Assembly (NCBI RefSeq): GCF_002221525.1
Contig: NZ_CP011028.1
Span: 1,189,001-1,253,000, forward strand
DNA length: 64,000 bases
DNA from: Pseudoalteromonas espejiana DSM 9414
GTDB taxonomy: Bacteria > Pseudomonadota > Gammaproteobacteria > Enterobacterales > Alteromonadaceae
Reading direction: 5' to 3'
The stretch's first letter is position 1, and the number at the start of each line of letters is the position of its first letter. This document shows positions 8,432-15,478 of the stretch, piece after piece. The notes beneath the pieces were generated by a model. The model had not been told where the DNA came from and did no database searches. It saw only the letters and a program-made list of their open reading frames with translations. Made by a program: the position numbers and the translations under genes.

Positions 8432-9388
8432 TTAAGGTACGGCTACAAGTTCAACAATTCGGCTTATTACCTGATCTTTAGTAATGCCATCGGCCTGTGC
8501 TTCGTAGCTTAAAATAATACGGTGGCGCAGTACATTATGTACAACGGCTTGAATGTCATCGGGTGCTACAAAATCGCGGCCGTTTAACCAAGCGTGAGCA
8601 CGGGCACATTTATCCAGTGCAATAGTTGCACGTGGGCTTGCGCCAAATTCTATCCAACGACCCAGTTGCTCATCTAATTGCGCGCCTTCTCGTGTTGCAA
8701 TAATAAGCTGTACTAAATACTGTTCAAGAGGCTCGGCTAAATACAAACCTAAAATTGCTTGGCGGGCAGAAAATAAATCGCTTTGGCTAATTTGTTGTAA
8801 AACAGCTTGCTGCTCTTTTAATGCTTCACCTCGAGTTAGACGTAAGATGTCTAATTCGTGCTCGGCGCCCGGGTAACCAATACTTAAATGTAACAAAAAG
8901 CGGTCAAGCTGTGCTTCTGGCAGCGGGTAAGTACCTTCTTGCTCTAGCGGGTTTTGGGTTGCCATAACCATAAATAAATCGCTAAGCGGATAGGTATTTT
9001 TACCTACGGTAACTTGGCGCTCCGCCATGGCCTCTAGTAGTGCTGATTGTACTTTTGCTGGGGCACGGTTTATTTCATCTGCTAAAATAAGGTTATGAAA
9101 CAAAGGGCCTTTTTCAAATACAAACTCACTGGTTTGTTGGCGGTATATATCGGTGCCTGTTACATCGGCAGGTAATAAGTCAGGCGTAAACTGTACACGC
9201 TGAAACGAGCCTTCAATCCCTTTAGCAAGGGCATTAACAGCACGCGTTTTTGCAAGCCCTGGAGGGCCTTCTACTAATAAATGGCCATCGGCTAAAATGG
9301 CAATAAGTAGTGCTTGAGTGAGCTCTGGCTGGCCAATAATTTGTGTATCTAAGTACGTTTTTAATTGTGAAAATGCGTTAGCTGCCAT
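8432..9388 (-). CDS. MoxR-family AAA+ ATPase
   Basis: 318 residues. Walker A is GPPGLAKT at 41-48, Walker B is LILADEINRAP near 100-110, and sensor 1 is ATQNPLEQEGTYPLPEAQLDRF, the MoxR signature, with the typical C-terminal lid (SPRATIALDKCARAHAW). MoxR ATPases act as chaperone-like remodelers that usually work with VWA-domain proteins to load cofactors or assemble complexes. It is the first gene of the six-gene minus-strand operon ending in batD. The 329-base divergent region between it and fadI must hold its promoter. Family assignment secure; target unknown. Confidence 0.92.
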   Translation of the reverse strand: MAANAFSQLKTYLDTQIIGQPELTQALLIAILADGHLLVEGPPGLAKTRAVNALAKGIEGSFQRVQFTPDLLPADVTGTDIYRQQTSEFVFEKGPLFHNLILADEINRAPAKVQSALLEAMAERQVTVGKNTYPLSDLFMVMATQNPLEQEGTYPLPEAQLDRFLLHLSIGYPGAEHELDILRLTRGEALKEQQAVLQQISQSDLFSARQAILGLYLAEPLEQYLVQLIIATREGAQLDEQLGRWIEFGASPRATIALDKCARAHAWLNGRDFVAPDDIQAVVHNVLRHRIILSYEAQADGITKDQVISRIVELVAVP

Positions 9389-9645
9389 AATAAATAGACT
9401 TCCTCGTCAGCTGGGTTTGTACCTAATTAATTTTAGGTTATTAATACTGACCTAGTTATAAGGTTTATAAGTGAGTAACTCAAGAGTTAGACTTAATTTT
9501 TCAAAATAGTTCGTTATTTTTTAACGGTTTTTAGCGTACCACAAAACTTTGTAAAAACGCTTAAAAAAGCCTATTGTGGTAGTCAATATTAAGCACTATT
9601 TATATATTGGCATTTAGTGCTTTTGTATAAATTTGTGTTTATCTA

Positions 9646-9674
9646 TTGGCTTTAGCACACGGGTTGTTTAGAAT
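9646..9674 (+). promoter_or_regulatory. fadI sigma-70 promoter
   Basis: TTGGCT (9646-9651) and TAGAAT (9669-9674) are separated by exactly 17 bases. The start of transcription would fall near 9681, about 37 bases before the fadI ATG and directly in front of the FadR-like operator. Confidence 0.6.
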
Positions 9675-9685
9675 CGAGGAAAATA

Positions 9686-9702
9686 AACAGGTCAGACCTG
9701 TC
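9686..9702. promoter_or_regulatory. FadR-like operator in front of fadI
   Basis: AACAGGTCAGACCTGTC is a near-perfect palindrome around the core GGTCnGACC. The known gammaproteobacterial FadR consensus is AACTGGTCnGACCAGTT; only the base pair outside the core differs symmetrically (CT/AG to CA/TG). Placed just downstream of the likely transcription start and ending 15 bases before the ATG, it would repress fadI-fadJ when no acyl-CoA is bound. FadR itself is not in the window, so the regulator is inferred. Confidence 0.6.
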
Positions 9703-9717
9703 AGCGGGAGAGCATAA

Positions 9718-11028
9718 ATGTCTGAGCAAAACATACTAAAAACACCAAAGGGCGACCGTATTGCCATAGTTAGCGGCTTACGTACACCTTTTGCAAAACA
9801 AGCAACAGCGTTTCACCATGTACCAGCCCTAGATATGGGTAAGTTGGTGGTTAACGAAATGCTTGAACGATTAAATTTCGACAAGTCAGAAATCGATCAA
9901 CTTGTATTTGGTCAAGTAGTACAAATGCCAGAAGCGCCAAATATTGCACGTGAAATTGTTTTAGGTACGGGTATGCCAGTAGGCGTAGACGCGTATTCTG
10001 TATCGCGCGCATGTGCTACCAGCTTTCAGGCCATTGCTAATGTAGCTGAGTCTATTATGGCAGGCTCTGTAAATGTGGGTATTGCCGGTGGCGCCGACTC
10101 ATCTTCAGTACTGCCAATTGGTGTTAGTAAAAAATTGGCAGGTAGCTTAGTTGACTTAAATAAAGCACGTACCTTAGGCCAGCGTTTACAAATATTCTCA
10201 AAACTGCGTTTAAAAGATTTATTACCAGTACCCCCTGCGGTTGCTGAGTACTCAACAGGCCTTTCAATGGGGCAAACTGCTGAGCAAATGGCTAAAACAC
10301 ATAATATTAGCCGTGAAGATCAAGATGCGCTTGCACATCGCTCGCATTCACTTGCAACCCAAGCATGGGCAGATGGCAAGTTAAAAGATGAAGTAATGAC
10401 GGCGCACTTACCGCCATATAAAAGCTTTATTGAAGAAGATAATAACATTCGTAAAAACTCAACGGTTGAAGGCTACGCTAAACTTAAACCGGTATTTGAC
10501 CGCCAGCATGGCTCAGTGACCGCAGCAAACGCAACACCATTAACCGATGGTGCAGCAGCGGTACTGATGATGAGCGAAAGCAAAGCAAAAGCTCTAGGCT
10601 ACGAAATTTTAGGTTATGTACGTAGCTTTGCGTTTTCGGCTATTGGTGTAGAAAAAGACATGCTAATGGGTCCTGCGCACTCAACGCCTATCGCACTAGA
10701 TAGAGCGGGTATTACACTTGCTGATTTAGATTTAATCGAAATGCACGAAGCGTTTGCATCGCAAACACTTGCCAATATGAAAATGTTTGCATCAGATAAG
10801 TTTGCGCAAGAGCAACTTGGTCGTAGCAAAGCAATTGGCGAAATTAACATGGATAAGTTTAACGTTAACGGCGGCTCTTTAGCATATGGTCACCCATTTG
10901 CTGCAACAGGTGCTCGCTTAATTACGCAAAGCTTACACGAGCTTAAACGTCGTGGTGGCGGTTTAGCATTAACAACAGCGTGTGCTGCTGGTGGTTTAGG
11001 TGCAGCCTTTGTATTGGAGAGCGCGTAA
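9718..11028 (+). CDS. fadI: Acetyl-CoA acyltransferase (3-ketoacyl-CoA thiolase), FadI type
   Basis: 436 residues, the usual FadI length. It catalyses thiolytic cleavage of 3-ketoacyl-CoA in beta-oxidation. The nucleophilic Cys is C99 in [10 protein letters not shown], with the conserved [17 protein letters not shown] (catalytic His) and [12 protein letters not shown] (second Cys) near the C-terminus. The ATG has a GGGAG Shine-Dalgarno at 9706-9710. The stop overlaps the fadJ start (TAATG), giving translational coupling of the two subunits of the trifunctional complex. The order fadI-fadJ with the thiolase first and the operator in front distinguishes it from fadBA. Confidence 0.95.
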   Translation: MSEQNILKTPKGDRIAIVSGLRTPFAKQATAFHHVPALDMGKLVVNEMLERLNFDKSEIDQLVFGQVVQMPEAPNIAREIVLGTGMPVGVDAYSVSRACATSFQAIANVAESIMAGSVNVGIAGGADSSSVLPIGVSKKLAGSLVDLNKARTLGQRLQIFSKLRLKDLLPVPPAVAEYSTGLSMGQTAEQMAKTHNISREDQDALAHRSHSLATQAWADGKLKDEVMTAHLPPYKSFIEEDNNIRKNSTVEGYAKLKPVFDRQHGSVTAANATPLTDGAAAVLMMSESKAKALGYEILGYVRSFAFSAIGVEKDMLMGPAHSTPIALDRAGITLADLDLIEMHEAFASQTLANMKMFASDKFAQEQLGRSKAIGEINMDKFNVNGGSLAYGHPFAATGARLITQSLHELKRRGGGLALTTACAAGGLGAAFVLESA

Positions 11029-13250
11029 TGTCAGATTCAGTATTTAATTTAACGGTAGATGAAAACAAAATTGCCGTAGTAACCATTGATGTACCGGGTG
11101 AAAAAATGAACACCCTGCGCGACTCATTCGCTGATGACTTAAAAGCTTTACTTGAAGCGGCTAAGCAAGAGTCAGTAAAGGGGATGGTATTTATAAGTGG
11201 TAAAAGCGATAACTTTATCGCGGGCGCTGATGTAAAAATGCTTGATAGTGTGCAAAAGCGTGAAGATGCTTTAGCAATTAGTGAGCTTTGTCATCAAGCC
11301 TTTTTTGATATGACAAAACTACCTTATACAACAGTAAGTGCAATACATGGTGCGGCGCTTGGTGGTGGTTTAGAGTTTGCTTTAGCGTGTGATTACCGCG
11401 TAGGCACAGATAGCGATATTACTAAAGTAGGCCTTCCTGAAGTACAACTTGGTTTATTGCCAGGTGGCGGCGGTACGCAGCGTTTAACTAAAATTGTAGG
11501 CATTCAAAAAGCACTAGAGTGGATGCTAACAGGTAAGCAAATTCGTCCTAAGCAAGCTAAAAAAGCGGGCGTATTAGACGACGTTGTGCCACAAAGTGTA
11601 TTGTTAAAAGTCGCTAAAGAATTTGCAGCTAAGAAAAAGCCACAGGATAAAGAGCCTAAGCTTGATAAAGTAAGCAAGTTATTAGAGTCAAACCCGTTTG
11701 GCCGTAACTTTATCTTTAAAAAGGCGAAAGAAAACGTACTTAAAAAAACAGGCGGACATTACCCTGCACCGCTTGCAATTATTAAGGCTGTGCGTGCAAG
11801 TGTAGAGCTTGATAAACTAAAAGCATACAAAACAGAAGCTGAAAGCTTTGCCACACTTGTAATGAGTGATGAGTCTAAAGCGCTTCGTAGTATTTTCTTT
11901 GCAACCACTGAAATGAAAAAAGAGTGGCGCAACGACGATGCACCGGCTATTAGTAAAACAGCCGTTTTAGGTGGTGGCTTAATGGGTGCTGGTATTGCGC
12001 ATGTAAGCGCAGTAAAAGCCAAAGTACCTGTGCGTATTAAAGATGTAGCAGAGCAGGGCATTAGTAATGCCATGAACTACACCTACAAAATTTTAGATAA
12101 GCGCCTTAAGCGCCGTATTATGTCTAAAGCTGATATGCAGTTAACCATGAACCGTATTACCGGTACTACTGACTACAGCGGCTTTAAGCACATTGATTTA
12201 GTAATAGAAGCTGTATTTGAAGACCTAGCCTTAAAGCAAGGTATGGTTGCTGATATAGAGCAGCAATGTCAAAGCAATACTATTTTTGCTAGTAACACGT
12301 CATCACTGCCTATTTCACAAATTGCAGCACAGGCGCAGCGCCCTGAAAACGTGATTGGCCTGCATTACTTCTCGCCTGTTGAAAAAATGCCACTAGTGGA
12401 AATTATTCCTCATGAAGGCACTTCACAAGAGACCATTGCGCGTGTAGTTAACTTTGCTCGTAAGCAAGGTAAAACGCCAATTGTGGTAAAAGACATGGCT
12501 GGTTTTTACGTAAATCGTATTTTAGCGCCTTATGTTAATGAAGCGGCTAATTTAATGCTTGCCGGTGAGCCAATTGAAAAAATAGATGCAGCGCTTGTAG
12601 AATTTGGTTTCCCAGTGGGGCCGCTTGCTTTACTTGACGAAGTAGGGATTGATATAGGCTCTAAAATTGCCCCAATTCTTGAAAAAGAACTAGGCGAGCG
12701 ATTTAAAGCACCAGATGCATTTTCTCGTATGATTGATTCAAAACGCCTAGGCCGTAAAACGGGTCGTGGTTTTTATGAGTACGATAAAAAGAGCAAAAAA
12801 GTTGACGAGTCTGTCTATGAGCTATTAGGTGTGACACCTGCACCGCGTTTAAATAAAAGCGAAATTGCTAAGCGTTGTGTATCACAAATGCTTAACGAAG
12901 CCGTACGTTGTTTAGATGATGGCATTATTGCAAGCCCACGTGATGGCGACATTGGCGCTATATTTGGCATTGGCTTCCCACCGTTTTTAGGTGGGCCGTT
13001 TAGCTACATGGATAAACTTGGCGCAAGTAAAGTAAGCTCTGATATGTCTACTTTAGCAAACAGCAATGCGAACTTTGCTCCGTGCGATACGTTGGTTGCA
13101 ATGGCAAATTCAGGCGCTACATTTTACAATGTTCAAACAGCCACTGATGAGCCAAGCTCAGCTATAATTGAAGAGCAAGTAATACACGCTGAATCTTCTG
13201 ATAAGCAAAATGAAGAAAGCGTAGTAGAGTCGCCAAAACAAGACTCTTAA
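11028..13250 (+). CDS. fadJ: Fatty-acid oxidation complex alpha subunit FadJ
   Basis: 740 residues with the start taken at the ATG overlapping the fadI stop ([12 protein letters not shown]), rather than an upstream GTG inside fadI. The N-terminal enoyl-CoA hydratase/isomerase domain (about 1-200) contains IHGAALGGGLEFALACDYR and LPEVQLGLLPGGGGTQRL. The central NAD-binding 3-hydroxyacyl-CoA dehydrogenase domain begins at about 308 (VLGGGLMGAGIAHV), with the signature LHYFSPVEKMPLVEI and its two C-terminal helical parts. It performs the hydration and NAD-dependent oxidation steps and works with FadI. A ~30-residue acidic, Ser-rich tail (after about 710) is beyond the conserved core and may be lineage-specific. 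Confidence 0.95.
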   Translation: MSDSVFNLTVDENKIAVVTIDVPGEKMNTLRDSFADDLKALLEAAKQESVKGMVFISGKSDNFIAGADVKMLDSVQKREDALAISELCHQAFFDMTKLPYTTVSAIHGAALGGGLEFALACDYRVGTDSDITKVGLPEVQLGLLPGGGGTQRLTKIVGIQKALEWMLTGKQIRPKQAKKAGVLDDVVPQSVLLKVAKEFAAKKKPQDKEPKLDKVSKLLESNPFGRNFIFKKAKENVLKKTGGHYPAPLAIIKAVRASVELDKLKAYKTEAESFATLVMSDESKALRSIFFATTEMKKEWRNDDAPAISKTAVLGGGLMGAGIAHVSAVKAKVPVRIKDVAEQGISNAMNYTYKILDKRLKRRIMSKADMQLTMNRITGTTDYSGFKHIDLVIEAVFEDLALKQGMVADIEQQCQSNTIFASNTSSLPISQIAAQAQRPENVIGLHYFSPVEKMPLVEIIPHEGTSQETIARVVNFARKQGKTPIVVKDMAGFYVNRILAPYVNEAANLMLAGEPIEKIDAALVEFGFPVGPLALLDEVGIDIGSKIAPILEKELGERFKAPDAFSRMIDSKRLGRKTGRGFYEYDKKSKKVDESVYELLGVTPAPRLNKSEIAKRCVSQMLNEAVRCLDDGIIASPRDGDIGAIFGIGFPPFLGGPFSYMDKLGASKVSSDMSTLANSNANFAPCDTLVAMANSGATFYNVQTATDEPSSAIIEEQVIHAESSDKQNEESVVESPKQDS

Positions 13251-13281
13251 CAGCGAGCTTGCTGCTCAAATCGCTTAATTA

Positions 13282-13308
13282 AAACCGCATTTATATGCGG
13301 TTTTTTTA
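13282..13308 (+). terminator. fadJ terminator
   Basis: AACCGCAT / ATGCGGTT stem with a short TTAT loop followed by seven T's, 31 bases after the fadJ stop. Confidence 0.85.
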
Positions 13309-13331
13309 TGCCTGCTATTCACAGGTGCATA

Positions 13332-13495
13332 CTACTAATCCGCAATAATACTTAATCACTTTGATGGGCTAAACGTGTTGCTATCTGGGTTAAAAATCTT
13401 CATTTAGAACAGCTAGATACAAAAGTTTTTGCCTAGTTCTAGCGTAATTTTCTTAACGTTAAAGAGACCTCATATATAAGCAGATTGGTATAAAT
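13332..13495. repeat. Dispersed palindromic intergenic element, copy 2 (complete)
   Basis: About 164 bases bounded by TACTAATCCGC at the left and GCAGATTGGTAT at the right, imperfect inverted ends. Internal blocks TTAAAAATCTTCATTTAGAAC and CTAGTTCTAGCG suggest further self-pairing. Blocks are shared in order with the element at 1-112, and more loosely with 63512-63665. No coding capacity. It fills most of the gap between fadJ and the GNAT gene and resembles a MITE-type non-autonomous element. Confidence 0.65.
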
Positions 13496-13539
13496 TGTGT
13501 TAGCGTGATTACTAAGTACGCAGATAAATAAGGGTTTTA

Positions 13540-14049
13540 ATGCAGTTATTTACACCCAGATTGACAATGCGGCAGTTACAAAGCAGCGACTGGCCGTTAT
13601 TTTTACAGCTTCATAAAGAGCCACAAGTGCTGCGCTATTGCTACGATATGCCAAGCGAGGCGTTTGTGCGCAATCGGTTTGAGCAGCGTTTAGCTAAGTG
13701 GGATACAGACGCACAACACCCGCTTTGTTTTGTAGTATTAGATAAGCACACTAATAACGCGTTAGGCGTTACTGGCTTTACCTACGACCAAGTATATGCA
13801 GAGCTAGGTTACTTGTTTTTACCCCAATATTTTAATCAAGGCTTTGCTAGCGAATCATTACGTGCAGTGATTGAGTGGGCTTGGCAACAGTGTAACATTA
13901 ATCAATTTAAAGCAGTCGTCACTAAGGGGAATATTGGTTCAGAGAAGGTGTTACAAAAATGCGGTTTAACCCTAACGAGTATTAACCCACAATCGCATAC
14001 TATTAAAAATACACTGTATGATGACTTAATTTACTCGTTAAAGTTATAA
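13540..14049 (+). CDS. GNAT family N-acetyltransferase (RimJ/RimL-like)
   Basis: 169 residues. It opens with LFTPRLTMRQLQSSDWPLFLQLHKEP, the usual beginning of the RimJ/RimL-like acetyltransferase subfamily (PF13302 type). It continues with AELGYLFLPQYFNQGFASESLRAVIEWAW, the acetyl-CoA binding motif A region, and ends NIGSEKVLQKCGLTL (motif B). The usual R/QxxGxG/A loop is weakened to FNQGFAS, so acetyl-CoA contacts may differ slightly. The substrate cannot be predicted: members modify ribosomal protein N-termini, antibiotics or small molecules. Stands alone between the palindromic element and a convergent gene. Confidence 0.8.
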   Translation: MQLFTPRLTMRQLQSSDWPLFLQLHKEPQVLRYCYDMPSEAFVRNRFEQRLAKWDTDAQHPLCFVVLDKHTNNALGVTGFTYDQVYAELGYLFLPQYFNQGFASESLRAVIEWAWQQCNINQFKAVVTKGNIGSEKVLQKCGLTLTSINPQSHTIKNTLYDDLIYSLKL

Positions 14050-14053
14050 CATT

Positions 14054-14075
14054 CGGGGCTAGCAAGCTAGCCCGT
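14054..14075. terminator. Hairpin between convergent genes
   Basis: GGGGCTAGCAAGCTAGCCCG forms a tight, GC-rich stem between the convergent GNAT and YjbR genes, but neither side has a clear T run. It is probably a transcription stop or mRNA 3' end stabiliser. Confidence 0.4.
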
Positions 14076-14082
14076 AAAGGTG

Positions 14083-14469
14083 CTAGAGGTGTGCTTCAAT
14101 TACCTTACGATCTTTTTCTGGCATATTCTCAACAACTAAATTGAATGAATTATCAATCATTCTTTCAATCTCGCCCTGTGGAATAGAACCATCTAAAATC
14201 ACCGTATTCCAAAGCCGTTTATTCATATGATAGCCAGGGATAACTGCGGGGAAAATATCTCGTAATGCAAGTGCTTCATCGGGATCGCACTTTAAATTAA
14301 GCCACCAAATAAGATCTCCATCATCATTAACGTCGCCATCATTACCTAAGGCAAGAGTGGCAAACATTTTATGATTTACTTTATAAACATCAACCTCTTG
14401 AGCAAATGGTTTTGTAACTTGCACAAGTGGCTTCTTTACTAAATACTCATGTACTGTGTTTTGGTCCAT
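14083..14469 (-). CDS. MmcQ/YjbR family protein
   Basis: 128 residues. The pattern PFAQEVDVYKVNHKMFATLAL, then NLKCDPDEALALRDIFPAVIPGYHMNKRLWNTVILDGSIPQGEIERMIDNSFNLV, is that of the MmcQ/YjbR family (double-wing fold). Members were proposed to bind DNA from structure alone, and physiological function is not established. Single gene, convergent with the GNAT gene and divergent from efpL (194-base gap). Confidence 0.85.
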   Translation of the reverse strand: MDQNTVHEYLVKKPLVQVTKPFAQEVDVYKVNHKMFATLALGNDGDVNDDGDLIWWLNLKCDPDEALALRDIFPAVIPGYHMNKRLWNTVILDGSIPQGEIERMIDNSFNLVVENMPEKDRKVIEAHL

Positions 14470-14663
14470 GATCCAATCCTTGAAGTCATACTCGGTAGAG
14501 ATACCATAGCAGTTTTTTTGTCTTTTGATTATAGGTAATTAGTTTTAAATTAAAAATTTGCAAGTCAATACAACATGTAGCGCTAAAGAGACGTAATTTT
14601 AGTTGAACAAAACCCAGTTCGTGGTATGTTTCTGGCAATCAAAAAAATAATAGGAATACACAC

Positions 14664-15236
14664 ATGCCAAAGGCGAGTGAAGTTAAAAAAGGGACCGCGA
14701 TTGAGTTTAATAATCGTGTGTTAGTTGTTAAAGATATTGTGCGTTCAGTGCCACAAGGTCGAGCAGGCGGCAGTTTGTACCGTATGCGTTTATACGATGT
14801 AGTAACCGGTGCAAAAGTAGACGAAACATTCAAAGATAGCGACATGCTAACGCTTGCTGATTTAACTCGTCGCGAAGCCATGCTGTCGTACATTGATGGC
14901 GACGAATATGTATTTATGGATAACGAAGATTACACACCGTACAACTTAAATAAAGACGCCATAGCAGAAGAAATTCAATTCGTTAACGAAGAAACGCAAG
15001 GCGTACACGTTATTGTTATTGATGGCTCGCCAGTAGGTCTTGATTTACCATCAAGCGTAGAGCTTGTTGTTGAAGAAACCGACCCTTCAATTAAAGGCGC
15101 TTCTGCAAGTGCTCGTTCTAAACCCGCCAAGCTTTCTACTGGTTTAACTATTTCTGTACCAGAGCACATCTCTACAGGCGACCGCATTCGCATTAATACG
15201 GTTGAGCACAAATTTATGGGCCGCGCCGAAAAGTAA
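14664..15236 (+). CDS. efpL: Elongation factor P-like protein EfpL (YeiP)
   Basis: 190 residues. It has the three beta-barrel EF-P architecture and the YeiP-type C-terminus ([28 protein letters not shown]). The acceptor loop in domain I is [11 protein letters not shown], placing an arginine at residue 33, the same position as Arg33 of E. coli EfpL, rather than the modified lysine of canonical EF-P. EfpL relieves ribosome stalling at proline-containing motifs, with a spectrum overlapping EF-P. The Shine-Dalgarno before the ATG is weak (TAGGAATA). Terminated by a strong hairpin 15 bases downstream. The name is well supported by length, C-terminal signature and loop. Confidence 0.93.
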   Translation: MPKASEVKKGTAIEFNNRVLVVKDIVRSVPQGRAGGSLYRMRLYDVVTGAKVDETFKDSDMLTLADLTRREAMLSYIDGDEYVFMDNEDYTPYNLNKDAIAEEIQFVNEETQGVHVIVIDGSPVGLDLPSSVELVVEETDPSIKGASASARSKPAKLSTGLTISVPEHISTGDRIRINTVEHKFMGRAEK

Positions 15237-15250
15237 ATTAAACCGCAATA

Positions 15251-15278
15251 AAAAAAGCTGGCTGAGCCAGCTTTTTTT
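15251..15278 (+). terminator. efpL terminator
   Basis: AAAGCTGGCTGAGCCAGCTTTTTTT: an eight-base-pair GC-rich stem, then seven T's. Confidence 0.88.
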
Positions 15279-15323
15279 ATGCGTAATACTAACCTTACTA
15301 CTTAATCACTTTTTACTGTAGCC

Positions 15324-15452
15324 GTGAGTACGAGAGTTTTAGCTAAAGGGAGTAAAGTGCATACCATAAGGCGTTGGTTACTAACTGGCGCTTTAGTAGG
15401 CGCAGGGGGGTTTATCGAGTATGGGTATACACTCATAACAATATTGGCTTAA
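15324..15452 (+). CDS. Possible 42-residue small membrane protein
   Basis: An open frame from GTG at 15324 to TAA at 15450 lies in an otherwise empty 242-base gap. The translation starts MSTRVLAKGSKV, then HTIRRWLLTGALVGAGG, and ends FIEYGYTLITILA: a basic N-terminus followed by one hydrophobic, Gly-rich span, typical of small membrane proteins. An internal GTG at 15357 is preceded by AAGGGAG at 15346-15352 and would give 31 residues; this is the better ribosome site, although its spacing of 4 bases is short. No homologue recognised. The region just upstream (15284-15312) resembles the left end of the palindromic element, so this could also be non-coding. Confidence 0.35.
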   Translation: MSTRVLAKGSKVHTIRRWLLTGALVGAGGFIEYGYTLITILA

Positions 15453-15478
15453 TTGCCTGTATGTGGTGCCTAAAAGGG

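Larger units (their letters stand above)
9389..9717. promoter_or_regulatory. Divergent intergenic region moxR / fadI
   Basis: This 329-base AT-rich gap holds the promoters of the leftward bat operon and the rightward fadI-fadJ operon. On the fadI side a good promoter and an operator are visible (listed separately). On the moxR side no box was clear enough to name. No small gene was seen in it. Confidence 0.6.

Noticed and set aside
10980-11027. Upstream GTG start for fadJ adding 16 residues
   Set aside because: Lies inside fadI; the overlapping ATG (TAATG) gives the family-typical N-terminus.
15284-15312. Fourth copy of the palindromic element
   Set aside because: Only the left ~30 bases resemble it (shared TACTTAATCACTTT), the rest does not align; kept as a possible remnant only.
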